Part shown: in pieces, positions 16,666-25,377 of the stretch
Layout of the letters: the number at the start of each line of letters is the position of its first letter
Numbering within the stretch: position 1 is the stretch's first letter
NCBI GenBank assembly: GCA_032252755.1
Contig: JAVUPY010000071.1
Coordinates: forward strand, 1-64,000
Origin: Terriglobia bacterium
GTDB lineage: Bacteria; Acidobacteriota; Terriglobia; Terriglobales; Acidobacteriaceae
Length of the DNA stretch: 64,000 bases
Reading direction: 5' to 3'
The notes under the pieces: model-generated
Databases searched by the model: none
Told to the model about the DNA's origin: nothing
The model's input: the letters and a program-made list of their open reading frames with translations, nothing else
Program-made: the position numbers and the translations under genes

Positions 16666-17262
16666 GGTGGATCTCCCTGGCGCAGTAGGATGGGGACTCA
16701 GGGTCACGGGTTGTGATAGACCTGATTGGGGAGACGCAAGGGAGTCGCGATGAATCGGTTCCTACCGGATCTGCGTCGTTGAATCGAGGTTTCTGCCACC
16801 AGGGCGTGGTGCAACTGGTCCGACCAAAACTCGAAGCAAGCATTGAGTGTGCAACTAATGAGATTTGGACATCTAAAACGCGGGCGGGATTGGGGAACCG
16901 TCCCTTGGATCCTCACCCGCGGGAACGGAATCGCATGTTCTCCTGAATCGTCCAACTAAGAGGGAGCGGTCCGAGACCGCTCCCATCTCGCAAGGATCGC
17001 GCCGAATCTTACTCAGCCTGCCTTGGGTTCAGAACCAGTCCTGAGATACCACCATGAACGCTTTGTAATGCTGCCCGAATCCCTGGGGGGCAGCCAAAGT
17101 TTTCAAGCACTTAGAATTTCCGCTTCGCTCGAAAAATCCAACTCCCACATGAGTATCTCGCGTCATGCTCCGTTTTTAAAAGTTGATAGTAGAGGCCCAA
17201 GCAAGAGTCGCTCGAACTGGTCGAGCGACCATTGCCAAGTCGCGACAACTGCATCCGTGGGC
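16666..17262. other. gene-free stretch with one hairpin
   Basis: About 600 bp between two minus-strand genes. It should carry the promoter of the hemerythrin-like gene at its left end. The only structure I see is the hairpin at 16962-16984. Short frames here lack start signals and recognisable motifs. Confidence 0.45.
16962..16984. terminator. GC-rich hairpin, possible terminator
   Basis: GGGAGCGGTC (16962-16971), loop CGA, GACCGCTCCC (16975-16984): a perfect 10 bp stem. No run of T follows on either strand, so it is only a moderate intrinsic-terminator candidate, probably for the minus-strand gene ending at 17263. Confidence 0.5.
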
Positions 17263-17739
17263 CTAGTCACTATCCTCGGCCGTGATCTTGGCTGTGTTCA
17301 CGTAGTTGACGATATATCCCGGAACCAAGCTTATCGCTCGCAGTTCTTTCCGGTTGTTGACAATGACGCCTTTGTAGTGCGGGCCTGGAAGCCCAAGCTC
17401 GGCCCAGGCTGTGATCGTGAATGTCACGACACAGTCATTGGAGACCGTATATGTGCTGGGATACTGAGTATCGGGCGAAGTGAACAGATTATCGACTCGC
17501 CCAGTGTCGACGATGAGGAGGTTTCCTTTGCCGTCGAAGGTGAGCGTCCCGGTCGAGGAGTATGATCCTGCCGGAGCGCCGAACGGGTTGGTCGCCAGTA
17601 CGGTTCCAAAACCCACGTAACCGTAGGTTCCCTTAACGGTAGCTATCGTACAGCTATTCTGGTCGGCGAATGTGGTTCCTACAAACAAGGGGCAGACCAG
17701 AATGGCCAGGGTAAGCATCATTGCGATTCGACTACGCAT
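17263..17739 (-). CDS. small secreted protein of unknown function
   Basis: The start at 17739 (MRSRIAMMLTLAILV) follows AGGAG and gives 158 residues with a clear Sec signal ending in TTFADQ. The mature part begins SCTIATVKGTYGYVGFGT and continues with GTLTFDGKGNLLIVDTG, a pattern of short beta strands seen in many small secreted acidobacterial proteins. Two Cys residues (in NSCTIA and NDCVVTF) could form a disulfide. It lies 35 bp downstream of the secreted hydrolase gene on the same strand and may be cotranscribed with it. Function unknown. Confidence 0.72.
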   Translation of the reverse strand: MRSRIAMMLTLAILVCPLFVGTTFADQNSCTIATVKGTYGYVGFGTVLATNPFGAPAGSYSSTGTLTFDGKGNLLIVDTGRVDNLFTSPDTQYPSTYTVSNDCVVTFTITAWAELGLPGPHYKGVIVNNRKELRAISLVPGYIVNYVNTAKITAEDSD

Positions 17740-17774
17740 AACCAATCTCCTTTCTAGCTGCATGGACATGCCGA

Positions 17775-19007
17775 CTACCAGGCCCATGGCTCAGGAACAA
17801 ATTCCTCTAGAAAACCTGGGGCACTAAAAAAGGACGCATCGGGCCGGTTGCCGCTGTCCAGCCAATGCATCATGGCATCTACCGCAGCAATGTCCTGTTC
17901 GGAAGTGAAATAACAGTGCGCCACGCCGTCTGTGAACTGCTGTACCAGCAGGTTGCCGTTCCCCTGTTGCTCCACCGCCACACGGTACGCGCTTTCGTGA
18001 CCAGGAATAGCAAGCGAGTCGCCCTTGGTATGTAAGGTAATAACCGGTCGAGTGATTCGCCCGGTGGGATTCACGTAATGCTCGGCATAATTACGGGCAT
18101 TGGGGTCGGGGGCGTAAATAGTCTGCGCATTCATTTGCGCCAGCAACGGTTCGACATCCAAGCCGTATTGGTTCATCAGATACAACTTGTCGTCACTGCT
18201 GAGCGTGTACACACGGTTTATGTTTGTGGCTACCGCGCCGCCGGCGCGGTGCTCCAACTCGGCCCGAACTGCCATGGCGAAGTTCATGTTGCTAATCCTG
18301 AAGTTCAGGGGAGCGTAATAGCTGTCTATCGGCATTTTGTTGACGAGACGGATGAACTCCCATCTCCCAATCTGATCATTCGTAGTTGCGGGCGAGAGGT
18401 ACGGTAGTACCTCGACAGAAAAGTTGAGGTCATCACGAATGTCGCCCGGCGTGCCCCATTGCTGGTTCCATTCGAAGGCAACCGCATAGGCCAGTGCAAT
18501 ATCGAGTCCCAGATCGAAACGGCGCGGCGTACCTGCAGCGGGAGGGCACAATGCGATGGCGCCGTCGTACAGACCGGGAAATTTCTCAATCATCCCAAGC
18601 GTCATTAAACCGCCCATCGAGCCACCCCACATGATCGTGCGTTGGGGACGGCCCACCATGTCACGAAAAGCAGCGGTCAGGTTTGCGGTATTCTGCATGC
18701 CCTCCTTCATATTCCATCCAGTACCTCCGAACCTTGACGCGGCCAGCGCGAAGCCCCGGGCAAGCAACACAGTCTCATCTTGGGGCAGTAGCGTCAGTTT
18801 GGGCGGTATCGGGCCTGAACTGTATCCGTGAGCGTAAACGAGGAGCGTGCCATTCCAATTTGCCGGAACTCTAATTTGGTAAGGCACGCCATTCAGTTCA
18901 CCCGTTAGAGTGGCCGGCAGCGGCACCAGGCTTGGCGCCTGTCCGGCGCTCATGCCTACCAGTACCGCGATTAGAACTGTAATCATCGCGATGTAGCGAA
19001 GCTTCAT
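17775..19007 (-). CDS. secreted alpha/beta hydrolase
   Basis: The ATG at 19007 follows GAGGAGG and gives 410 residues with a signal peptide (MKLRYIAMITVLIAVLVGMSAG). The chain then shows an alpha/beta-hydrolase fold: LLVYAHGYSSG (oxyanion region), WGGSMGGLMTLG with the nucleophile Ser in G-G-S-M-G, and near the C-terminus TLHTKGDSLAIPGHE (likely acid Asp) and DGVAHCYF (likely catalytic His). It should hydrolyse an ester or amide in the periplasm or outside. It is divergent from the regulator/TonB-receptor/hydrolase genes, which suggests the locus takes up and cleaves one substrate class; that is inferred from position only. Confidence 0.88.
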   Translation of the reverse strand: MKLRYIAMITVLIAVLVGMSAGQAPSLVPLPATLTGELNGVPYQIRVPANWNGTLLVYAHGYSSGPIPPKLTLLPQDETVLLARGFALAASRFGGTGWNMKEGMQNTANLTAAFRDMVGRPQRTIMWGGSMGGLMTLGMIEKFPGLYDGAIALCPPAAGTPRRFDLGLDIALAYAVAFEWNQQWGTPGDIRDDLNFSVEVLPYLSPATTNDQIGRWEFIRLVNKMPIDSYYAPLNFRISNMNFAMAVRAELEHRAGGAVATNINRVYTLSSDDKLYLMNQYGLDVEPLLAQMNAQTIYAPDPNARNYAEHYVNPTGRITRPVITLHTKGDSLAIPGHESAYRVAVEQQGNGNLLVQQFTDGVAHCYFTSEQDIAAVDAMMHWLDSGNRPDASFFSAPGFLEEFVPEPWAW

Positions 19008-19191
19008 TTTGCACCTCCTCATACGCGGTTGGCATTCTGCTCCGCCCGGCTGCAGAGTTGAATAGACGGCGGCTTTGTTGAGCCTTGATTTTTCCTTGCG
19101 TCCTATTTGGCTGATAGAAAGCCGGTTAGCCATTGACCAGCACCTAGGATGGGGGTAATCTCAGATTGGCCACTACCGCAGGGGCTGGACA

Positions 19192-20925
19192 GTGCCCAAC
19201 CTTGTCCGCTTCGATGGCTTTGAACTTGATTTCGACGCCCGCCGGTTGCGAAAACGGGGAATTCCGATCAAGTTGCCGTACCAATGTTTTCAGGTGCTCG
19301 CCTGCCTTCTCGAACACCCCGGTTGCGCGGTCACTCGGGAAGATTTGCGTCGTCGTCTCTGGTGTGACGACGTCTTCGTCGACTTCGACAATAATCTGAA
19401 CATCCTTGTGGCTCGCCTGCGCGAACTGCTTTGCGACTCGGCCGAGCATCCGCGTTTCATCGAGACGTCGCGAAAGTTCGGCTACCGCTTCATTGGCAAT
19501 GTCCAACGAGTCCAACCAGCGGCAGAGCCAGGACCACCGAAGAGGGCCAGATTGCTGGTCCTCCCGTTCATCAATCTCAGTGGAGATGCCGCGCAGGAGT
19601 ATTTCAGCGACGTGATCACGGACGAGCTGATCACCGCCCTCGCGCGCATAGCGCCGGACGCGCTGGCGGTTATCGCCCGCACCACGGCGATGTACTACAA
19701 GGGCCGCCACCAAGATATCGCCCGCATCGGACACGAGTTGAACGTCGACTTCGTGGTGGAAGGTGGCGTTCGGCGCGAAGGCGATCAGGTTGGGATCAAT
19801 GTGCAGTTGATCCAGACGAGCGATCAGGCGCACGTATTCGCGCAGAAGTACGATGCCGACATGCGCGACATTTTCACCGTCTATGGCTCCATTGCGCAGG
19901 CGCTCGCCACACATGTCCCGGTCGCCGCCGACCGCGTACGTTTCGCAGCAGGAGTCTCGGCCAAGCGAAAGCCGACCGAAGATGTGGTGGCTTATAACCT
20001 TTATCTCCAGGGCCGTTACCGCATCTACGCGGACGTCACAAGCGCCAAAGATTTTTTCGAGAAGGCTATCGCACGCGATCCGCAGTTTGCGCTGGCTTAC
20101 GACGGGCTCGGCGAATCCTACTGGTGGATTGGTTTCGTGGGGTTGACCTCGCCGCGAGAAGCATTTTCGGAGGGACTGTGGGCAGCCCTCCGGGCCGTCG
20201 AGATCGATAATACCTTGGCCGAAACCCACTCCCTGCTCGGTCAGTTTCGCAAAGTACCCGATTACAACTGGGCGGAAGTCCAACGCGAAATGGACGTGGC
20301 GCTGGCGCTGAACCCCTTATCCTCGGTAGTCCGATTCCGCCGGGCGCTGAGCTGGCTCATGCCCATGGGCCGGCTCGACGAAGCCGTGGCCGAAGTCGAA
20401 ACCGCTCTCGAGTTGAACCCAATGGACCTCAATTTGCGCTCCTGGCTTGCGGTTGTGCTCTGGTTGTCGCGCAAGTACGACCGTGCGGAGGAAGTCGTTC
20501 TCCAGGTGCTCGAAATGGACCCGAATTTCGCGTTCGCTTACGCCCTACTCGGCCAGATTCGCTGCATGCAGCACAGACTCGATGAGGCCGTTGAGGCGCT
20601 CCGGAGAAGTTTCGCCGTCTTCCCCGTTTCAAGCACCTTGACGTGGCTCGGCTGGGCGTTAGCGCAAAGCGGCAACGTCGGTGAAGCCCGTGCTCTACTC
20701 AGCCGGCGGCATGTCACGGTGGAGCACGCCTACGTACCCGCTTCGTGCTTCGCCTGGACGCACCTCGGGCTGGGTGAAATTGACGACGCCTTCGCCTGGA
20801 TGGAGCGCGCCATCGAGCAGTTCGACCCGATGATGACACCGATCAAGAGCTATCCCCACCTCGACCCGATTCGCTCCGACCCGCGCTTCGCGGCGTTGCT
20901 GAGGAAGATGAACTTGCAAGACTAG
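19192..20925 (+). CDS. winged-helix transcriptional regulator with TolB-like and TPR domains
   Basis: The 577-residue protein starts at a GTG (19192). Residues 1-100 form an OmpR/CadC-type winged helix (VRFDGFELDFDARRL ... LNILVARLRELL, FIETSRKFGYRFIG). Residues about 110-235 resemble the TolB N-terminal-like domain often fused to such regulators (LLVLPFINLSGD, YFSDVITDELITALA, DFVVEGGVRREGD). The rest, from about 270, consists of TPR helices (for example ALAYDGLGESYWW, FAYALLGQIRCMQHRLDEAVEAL). No membrane segment is visible, unlike CadC or ToxR. It probably controls the TonB receptor gene that follows after 41 bp. Effector unknown. Confidence 0.9.
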   Translation: MPNLVRFDGFELDFDARRLRKRGIPIKLPYQCFQVLACLLEHPGCAVTREDLRRRLWCDDVFVDFDNNLNILVARLRELLCDSAEHPRFIETSRKFGYRFIGNVQRVQPAAEPGPPKRARLLVLPFINLSGDAAQEYFSDVITDELITALARIAPDALAVIARTTAMYYKGRHQDIARIGHELNVDFVVEGGVRREGDQVGINVQLIQTSDQAHVFAQKYDADMRDIFTVYGSIAQALATHVPVAADRVRFAAGVSAKRKPTEDVVAYNLYLQGRYRIYADVTSAKDFFEKAIARDPQFALAYDGLGESYWWIGFVGLTSPREAFSEGLWAALRAVEIDNTLAETHSLLGQFRKVPDYNWAEVQREMDVALALNPLSSVVRFRRALSWLMPMGRLDEAVAEVETALELNPMDLNLRSWLAVVLWLSRKYDRAEEVVLQVLEMDPNFAFAYALLGQIRCMQHRLDEAVEALRRSFAVFPVSSTLTWLGWALAQSGNVGEARALLSRRHVTVEHAYVPASCFAWTHLGLGEIDDAFAWMERAIEQFDPMMTPIKSYPHLDPIRSDPRFAALLRKMNLQD

Positions 20926-20966
20926 CTGTGCCTTTTCGACCCACAACTTCCCCCGAGGAGGTGGGT

Positions 20967-23900
20967 ATGTGCAGGACAAGGTTCATATTGGCAGTTCTGG
21001 TATTCGCGTTTGCCGGAGCCACCTCTGTCCTCGCTCAGGTTGATTATTCGACGGCGACTTTGAAGGGGACCGTTCTCGATCCGCAGGGTCTGGTGGTAAC
21101 GAGTGCGCGCGTCACTATCAGCAGCCCAGACACAGGTTGGTCCAGGATTATTCAGACCGGTGTGGATGGCACCTATCGCTTTGCATCGCTTATGCCCGGC
21201 ACCTATCGGTTGCAAGTGGAGGCGCCCGGCTTTGCGACTGCCCTGGTTATGGTGGTGGTGTCGGTAGGTGAGAGTGCCAATCATGACGTGCGCCTGCAAC
21301 TCGGAGCCGCACGCGACGCCGTTGATGTCCCCGAGATGGTTCCGCTGGTTCAGATGGAGCGAACGCAGCAGGCCAATACGATCGACCGACGACAGCTCGC
21401 GGACTTACCGAACCTCACCCGTCTGTTCACGGATACCGTCTTCACACTTCCCGGGGTCTCCAGTTCGGAGGCGCCGCGCGCTCAGGCTCCCGGTTTTTGT
21501 GGGTTTCAGAGCACCGGGCTCTCCATCGGCGGCAGCAACGGCCGTAGCAACCTGGTCACTATAGATGGGGGCGAAAACGATCTTGGGTCTGGCCAACTGC
21601 GTACACCAAACGTGCCCGTGGAGTCGGTGCAGGAATTCCAAGTTAACAGGAGTTCCTTTGCGGCGGAGTTTGGCTTCACGGCCGGAACTGCGGTCAACGT
21701 CGTGACCCGCAGCGGCACCAACAGGTGGCGCGGCGCCGCACACGCGTACTTCGGCAACGAGCATATCAGCGCGACAAACTACTTTGCTCCACGGACCGAT
21801 AAGAAAGCGTTCCAGCAGGATTTTGTCACGGGATTCACGCTCGGCGGTCCATTGGTCAGGAACAAGCTCTTCATGTTTACGGCCTACGAGTTCACCAAGA
21901 GCGACAAGCCGCAGTTCCGAAATTACGCCAATACAGACGCTGCCAAGGGAATTCGTGCGAATGTTGCGCAGCAGGAATACGTGAGTCAACTTGCGGCTTC
22001 CGGCGATCCGCTCCTGCAGGCCACAGCAGGGCAGCTGCAATTCTTGCTGGATCCTGCCAATTTTCCCAACACGATGCTCATGCTGGGGTCCAACACGGGC
22101 GCATTCAACGACTGGAAAAAGTTTAACAATGGGGTGACACGTCTCGACCATCAACCAACAGCTGACGATAGCATCACAGCCCGGTTTTCCTGGCAGCACG
22201 ATGATTCCAGCCGGATGTTCATGCTGGATCCCTCCAACGCACCCGACGATGCCATCCTCGGCTTTTGGCGGGATTACACGCTGCTGGGCGCCTGGAGCCA
22301 TTCGTTCACTCCGAAGGTCCTAAATCAGCTCCGGGTGCAAGTCGTACCGATGAGCAGCCTGGAATCGCCGCCAGTTTCGCCGCACACGGCCTATGTCAAG
22401 ATCGTGGGCCTGGGGCAGTTCGGCGGTGAAGTTGGGGAGCCGTTCATACTCCACCAACGCCGCTTCCAGTTTGAAGACAGCTTGTCTGCTATCTGGGGTA
22501 AGCACACGCTCAAATTCGGAGCGTCCTATCGGCCATTCACCTATGTGATCCGTAATGAATTGTATTTCGGAGGGAGTTTCTATTTTGTCGGCAGCGCCAT
22601 TCCCATTGTAGGCGGTGTGATTCAGCCGTCTTCGCCCGCTTTCCTTCCCCTGGTTGGTTTTAATCTGGCGCACGGTCTGCCTGCGACCGGAGTTTCCGCC
22701 ACCAATTTGACGGCTCTCCAGACGTTCAATCTCGGCTTGCCGCTACTCTACATGCAAGGCTTTGGCAATCCTGAGACCACGGGTTGGGAACACTATTTCG
22801 GGAGCTACGTGCAGGACTCGTGGAAGATCACGCGCAACTTGACACTGGATCTCGGCGGCCGGGTGGACGTAGACGCGCCGAGCCAACCGATGCCGCGGAA
22901 CATCTATTTCTCACCTCGTGTGGGGTTTGCCTGGAATCCTGGTGGCGATCAGAAGACAGTCATACGCGGTGGGAGCGGGATTTTCGTGGCACCTATTCCT
23001 TTGTTCATTGGTTACGTTTCTAACCTGCTTTCCGAAAAGGGCGACCACATCAATTGGGTCGCGGGCACCTTGTCCGCTGCTGACACTCGAATCCTGACGC
23101 TTTGGGCAATGTTGTCAGGCTGTACTCCGCAGGAACCTGAACGCTGTGCGCAGCAGCCGCCTTTCCCCCGGCTAAGCGCCTCGCAGGTCGAGGCCGCCGG
23201 TTTTCAAATAGGACCCGGCCAGCCCGGCAGAGTCATATACGACATAATGCAGCCATACAAGAACCCCTACTCCGTTCAGGCGAGCCTCAGCGTGCAACGG
23301 GAACTGGGCAGCAACATGGCTATAGAGGTCGGTTATCAGATGTACCATGGCGTCCATTTGAGCGTTCCGCTCGACACAAACATGAGAGAAACAGGAATCG
23401 TCGATCCTTTCATCGGCCCGATCTACACCCCAATCGATCCAACGTTGATGGAGCGATTGACTTCGGAATCCATCGGCAGCTCGATTTATCATGGCATGCT
23501 GGCTTCGCTGAACCGGCGCTTTGCTCGTGGGCTGCAGTTCCAAGTTAACTACACCTTCAGCAAGGCTATGGACGACAATACTGATTTCAACGGTGATTTC
23601 AGGCCTTTCAGACCCACCCGCGTGGGCAGGGAGTGGGGTCTTTCGACTTTTGACATCAGGCACAATTTCGTTGCCAATGCCGTCTATGAAGCACCATTCA
23701 AGGCCGGTGGCAACTTTGTTTCGCATGTGCTGGCCGACAGCACCTTTTCACCAATCCTGTTCCTGCGGAGCGGCATTCCATTCACGGTCCGAGTGCCCGG
23801 CCTGCAAAACGGCGCTGGAAGTACGCCCTTGTGGGCACGGCCCTGGATCGCCGCGCGCAACACTGGCATTGGTCCGAACTTCTATTCATTGGACCTGCGG

Positions 23901-24230
23901 ATAACGAAGTCGTTTTACTTTGATCGCGATTTGGGGCGACGGCTAGATTTCCTGGTACAGGGCACGAACATCCTCAATCGTACCAACTTCAGCGCGCTGA
24001 ACGACACTTTCCCCGGCGGTTGCATGTTGCCGCAGGCTATCCCGCAGCCGTTGCCAACCGGAGGCGTTTGCGATCCGCAGCCGTTCAATGTCGGCCCTTA
24101 TTCCATCAACTATCTGACTGGTCCATTCAACGTCCGCGGCGTAAAGGGCCTTGATTCATCCACGCCATTGGGTTTCAAAGCGGCGTTTGACCCACGGCAG
24201 GTGCAGTTTGGACTGAGGTTGGTTTTCTAG
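20967..24230 (+). CDS. Oar-like TonB-dependent receptor with N-terminal carboxypeptidase-regulatory-like domain
   Basis: The start at 20967 follows GAGGAGGT and gives 1087 residues; a start at 20928 would precede this site. A signal peptide (to about VLAQVDYS) is followed by a carboxypeptidase-regulatory-like beta domain (residues about 22-100: ATLKGTVLDPQG, DGTYRFASLMPGTY), a plug region (about 115-230: SIGGSNGRSNLVTIDGGEN, SVQEFQVNRS) and a large beta-barrel ending in FGLRLVF with terminal Phe, as for BAM-inserted proteins. This architecture is expanded in acidobacteria and is thought to take up oligomers or bind surfaces. Substrate unknown; the neighbours encode hydrolases. Confidence 0.92.
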   Translation: MCRTRFILAVLVFAFAGATSVLAQVDYSTATLKGTVLDPQGLVVTSARVTISSPDTGWSRIIQTGVDGTYRFASLMPGTYRLQVEAPGFATALVMVVVSVGESANHDVRLQLGAARDAVDVPEMVPLVQMERTQQANTIDRRQLADLPNLTRLFTDTVFTLPGVSSSEAPRAQAPGFCGFQSTGLSIGGSNGRSNLVTIDGGENDLGSGQLRTPNVPVESVQEFQVNRSSFAAEFGFTAGTAVNVVTRSGTNRWRGAAHAYFGNEHISATNYFAPRTDKKAFQQDFVTGFTLGGPLVRNKLFMFTAYEFTKSDKPQFRNYANTDAAKGIRANVAQQEYVSQLAASGDPLLQATAGQLQFLLDPANFPNTMLMLGSNTGAFNDWKKFNNGVTRLDHQPTADDSITARFSWQHDDSSRMFMLDPSNAPDDAILGFWRDYTLLGAWSHSFTPKVLNQLRVQVVPMSSLESPPVSPHTAYVKIVGLGQFGGEVGEPFILHQRRFQFEDSLSAIWGKHTLKFGASYRPFTYVIRNELYFGGSFYFVGSAIPIVGGVIQPSSPAFLPLVGFNLAHGLPATGVSATNLTALQTFNLGLPLLYMQGFGNPETTGWEHYFGSYVQDSWKITRNLTLDLGGRVDVDAPSQPMPRNIYFSPRVGFAWNPGGDQKTVIRGGSGIFVAPIPLFIGYVSNLLSEKGDHINWVAGTLSAADTRILTLWAMLSGCTPQEPERCAQQPPFPRLSASQVEAAGFQIGPGQPGRVIYDIMQPYKNPYSVQASLSVQRELGSNMAIEVGYQMYHGVHLSVPLDTNMRETGIVDPFIGPIYTPIDPTLMERLTSESIGSSIYHGMLASLNRRFARGLQFQVNYTFSKAMDDNTDFNGDFRPFRPTRVGREWGLSTFDIRHNFVANAVYEAPFKAGGNFVSHVLADSTFSPILFLRSGIPFTVRVPGLQNGAGSTPLWARPWIAARNTGIGPNFYSLDLRITKSFYFDRDLGRRLDFLVQGTNILNRTNFSALNDTFPGGCMLPQAIPQPLPTGGVCDPQPFNVGPYSINYLTGPFNVRGVKGLDSSTPLGFKAAFDPRQVQFGLRLVF

Positions 24231-24263
24231 GCCGGTAGTTCACATTCCGACAGGGGGTGCTCT

Positions 24264-25223
24264 ATGGCAGCACAGGCTCCGGCGCGTGTCGTCCGACCGA
24301 AACGGTTATTCACCATTTGTTACTACACATTTGTCGCAGCCTTGCTGATGGCCGCGTGGTTTCTATATCGTCCAACAACATTTTTAAGAGCGTACGCGAG
24401 GGCGCGCTTTGCCATGGCGGGCGCGCACAGCGGCATCGCGCAGGCTGGCTCTTATCGTATTCACTACTACGCGGCGGGTTCCGGCCGACCAATTGTGTTA
24501 TTGCACGGCATGGGAGGCGACGCGTTGTTCTGGGCCGATTACTTGCCCACCTTAACCGCACATGGCCGGGTGTATGCGATCGACTTGCTGGGCCACGGGA
24601 GTTCCGACCACCCGGACGTGGATTACCGCGCCGCTCTTCAGGCAAAAGTTGTGCATGATTTCCTTGACAGCCAGAACATTCAACAAGCGGATCTGGTCGG
24701 TGTATCAATGGGAGCATTCGTTGCGCTGCATGTTGCCCGGCTCTGGCCGGATCGTGTGCGACGACTTGTCGTAGCAGATTCCGGTGGCATCATCTTTGAC
24801 CCGAGTGTGCCGCAGCCAGCTTTTCCCCAAGATGTGGAAGCGTTCCGCGAGCTAATGACTCCCAAGCGCTCCTGGATTGGACCATTTCTGGTGCGAGACA
24901 CATTGCGGCGCATGCAAGCCCAACGCGACGTCATGCAGCGTATCCTGCAGGTCAGAAATAGTGGTACCGACTTTGTTAATGGAAAGCTGCAATCGGTGAA
25001 CATGCCGACGCTAATCATATGGGGGGAGCAGGATTTGCTAACTCCCTTGTCTTGGGGAAAAGCATTACATCAGCAGGTTCCCCAGAGCACGCTGGTGATC
25101 CTGAAAGGGTGCGGCCACATCGCGCTATACGATTGCCGAACGCAGGCGCTACCGCAGATGCAAAGCTTCCTTTCAAGCGTGAGACCGGAATCAGGAGGGC
25201 TCCGCACAATCTCTGCCGAATGA
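24264..25223 (+). CDS. membrane-anchored alpha/beta hydrolase
   Basis: The protein has 319 residues. An N-terminal hydrophobic helix (about 17-36, YYTFVAALLMAAWFLY) without a cleavage site probably anchors it in the inner membrane. The fold is a typical alpha/beta hydrolase: VLLHGMGG (oxyanion), AIDLLGHGSS, GVSMGAFVAL with nucleophile Ser, WGEQDLLTP with the acid Asp and GCGHIALYD with the catalytic His. It follows the TonB receptor gene after 33 bp and looks like the last gene of a regulator, receptor, hydrolase operon. Esterase or lipase activity is likely; the substrate cannot be read from the sequence. Confidence 0.9.
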   Translation: MAAQAPARVVRPKRLFTICYYTFVAALLMAAWFLYRPTTFLRAYARARFAMAGAHSGIAQAGSYRIHYYAAGSGRPIVLLHGMGGDALFWADYLPTLTAHGRVYAIDLLGHGSSDHPDVDYRAALQAKVVHDFLDSQNIQQADLVGVSMGAFVALHVARLWPDRVRRLVVADSGGIIFDPSVPQPAFPQDVEAFRELMTPKRSWIGPFLVRDTLRRMQAQRDVMQRILQVRNSGTDFVNGKLQSVNMPTLIIWGEQDLLTPLSWGKALHQQVPQSTLVILKGCGHIALYDCRTQALPQMQSFLSSVRPESGGLRTISAE

Positions 25224-25261
25224 CCGGCACACCGGGAGTTACACTCGGTGGTCTCTAGACC

Positions 25262-25323
25262 CGGAGTCTTGGGCACTAGCTCAGGCGGAGATTTCTTCCC
25301 GCTTGAGCTAGTGCCCAACTCCG
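25262..25323. terminator. long imperfect hairpin between convergent genes, bidirectional terminator or palindromic element
   Basis: GGGCACTAGCTCAGGCGG (25271-25288) pairs with CCGCTTGAGCTAGTGCCC (25299-25316) with one G-T type mismatch and a 10 nt loop; the pairing extends outward through CGGAGT/ACTCCG with one bulged base. The stem of over 20 bp is longer than needed for termination. It lies between the plus-strand hydrolase and the minus-strand NDH-2 gene. Such long intergenic palindromes can be repeated elements. Confidence 0.65.
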
Positions 25324-25377
25324 AGTTTAGGGCACCGAAAAAACGCATACTACGCCCGCAGCCTCCGCACGAGGGCG

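Noticed and set aside
19144-20283. 379-residue open frame on the minus strand
   Set aside because: Antisense to the winged-helix/TPR regulator, which has clear domains on the plus strand.
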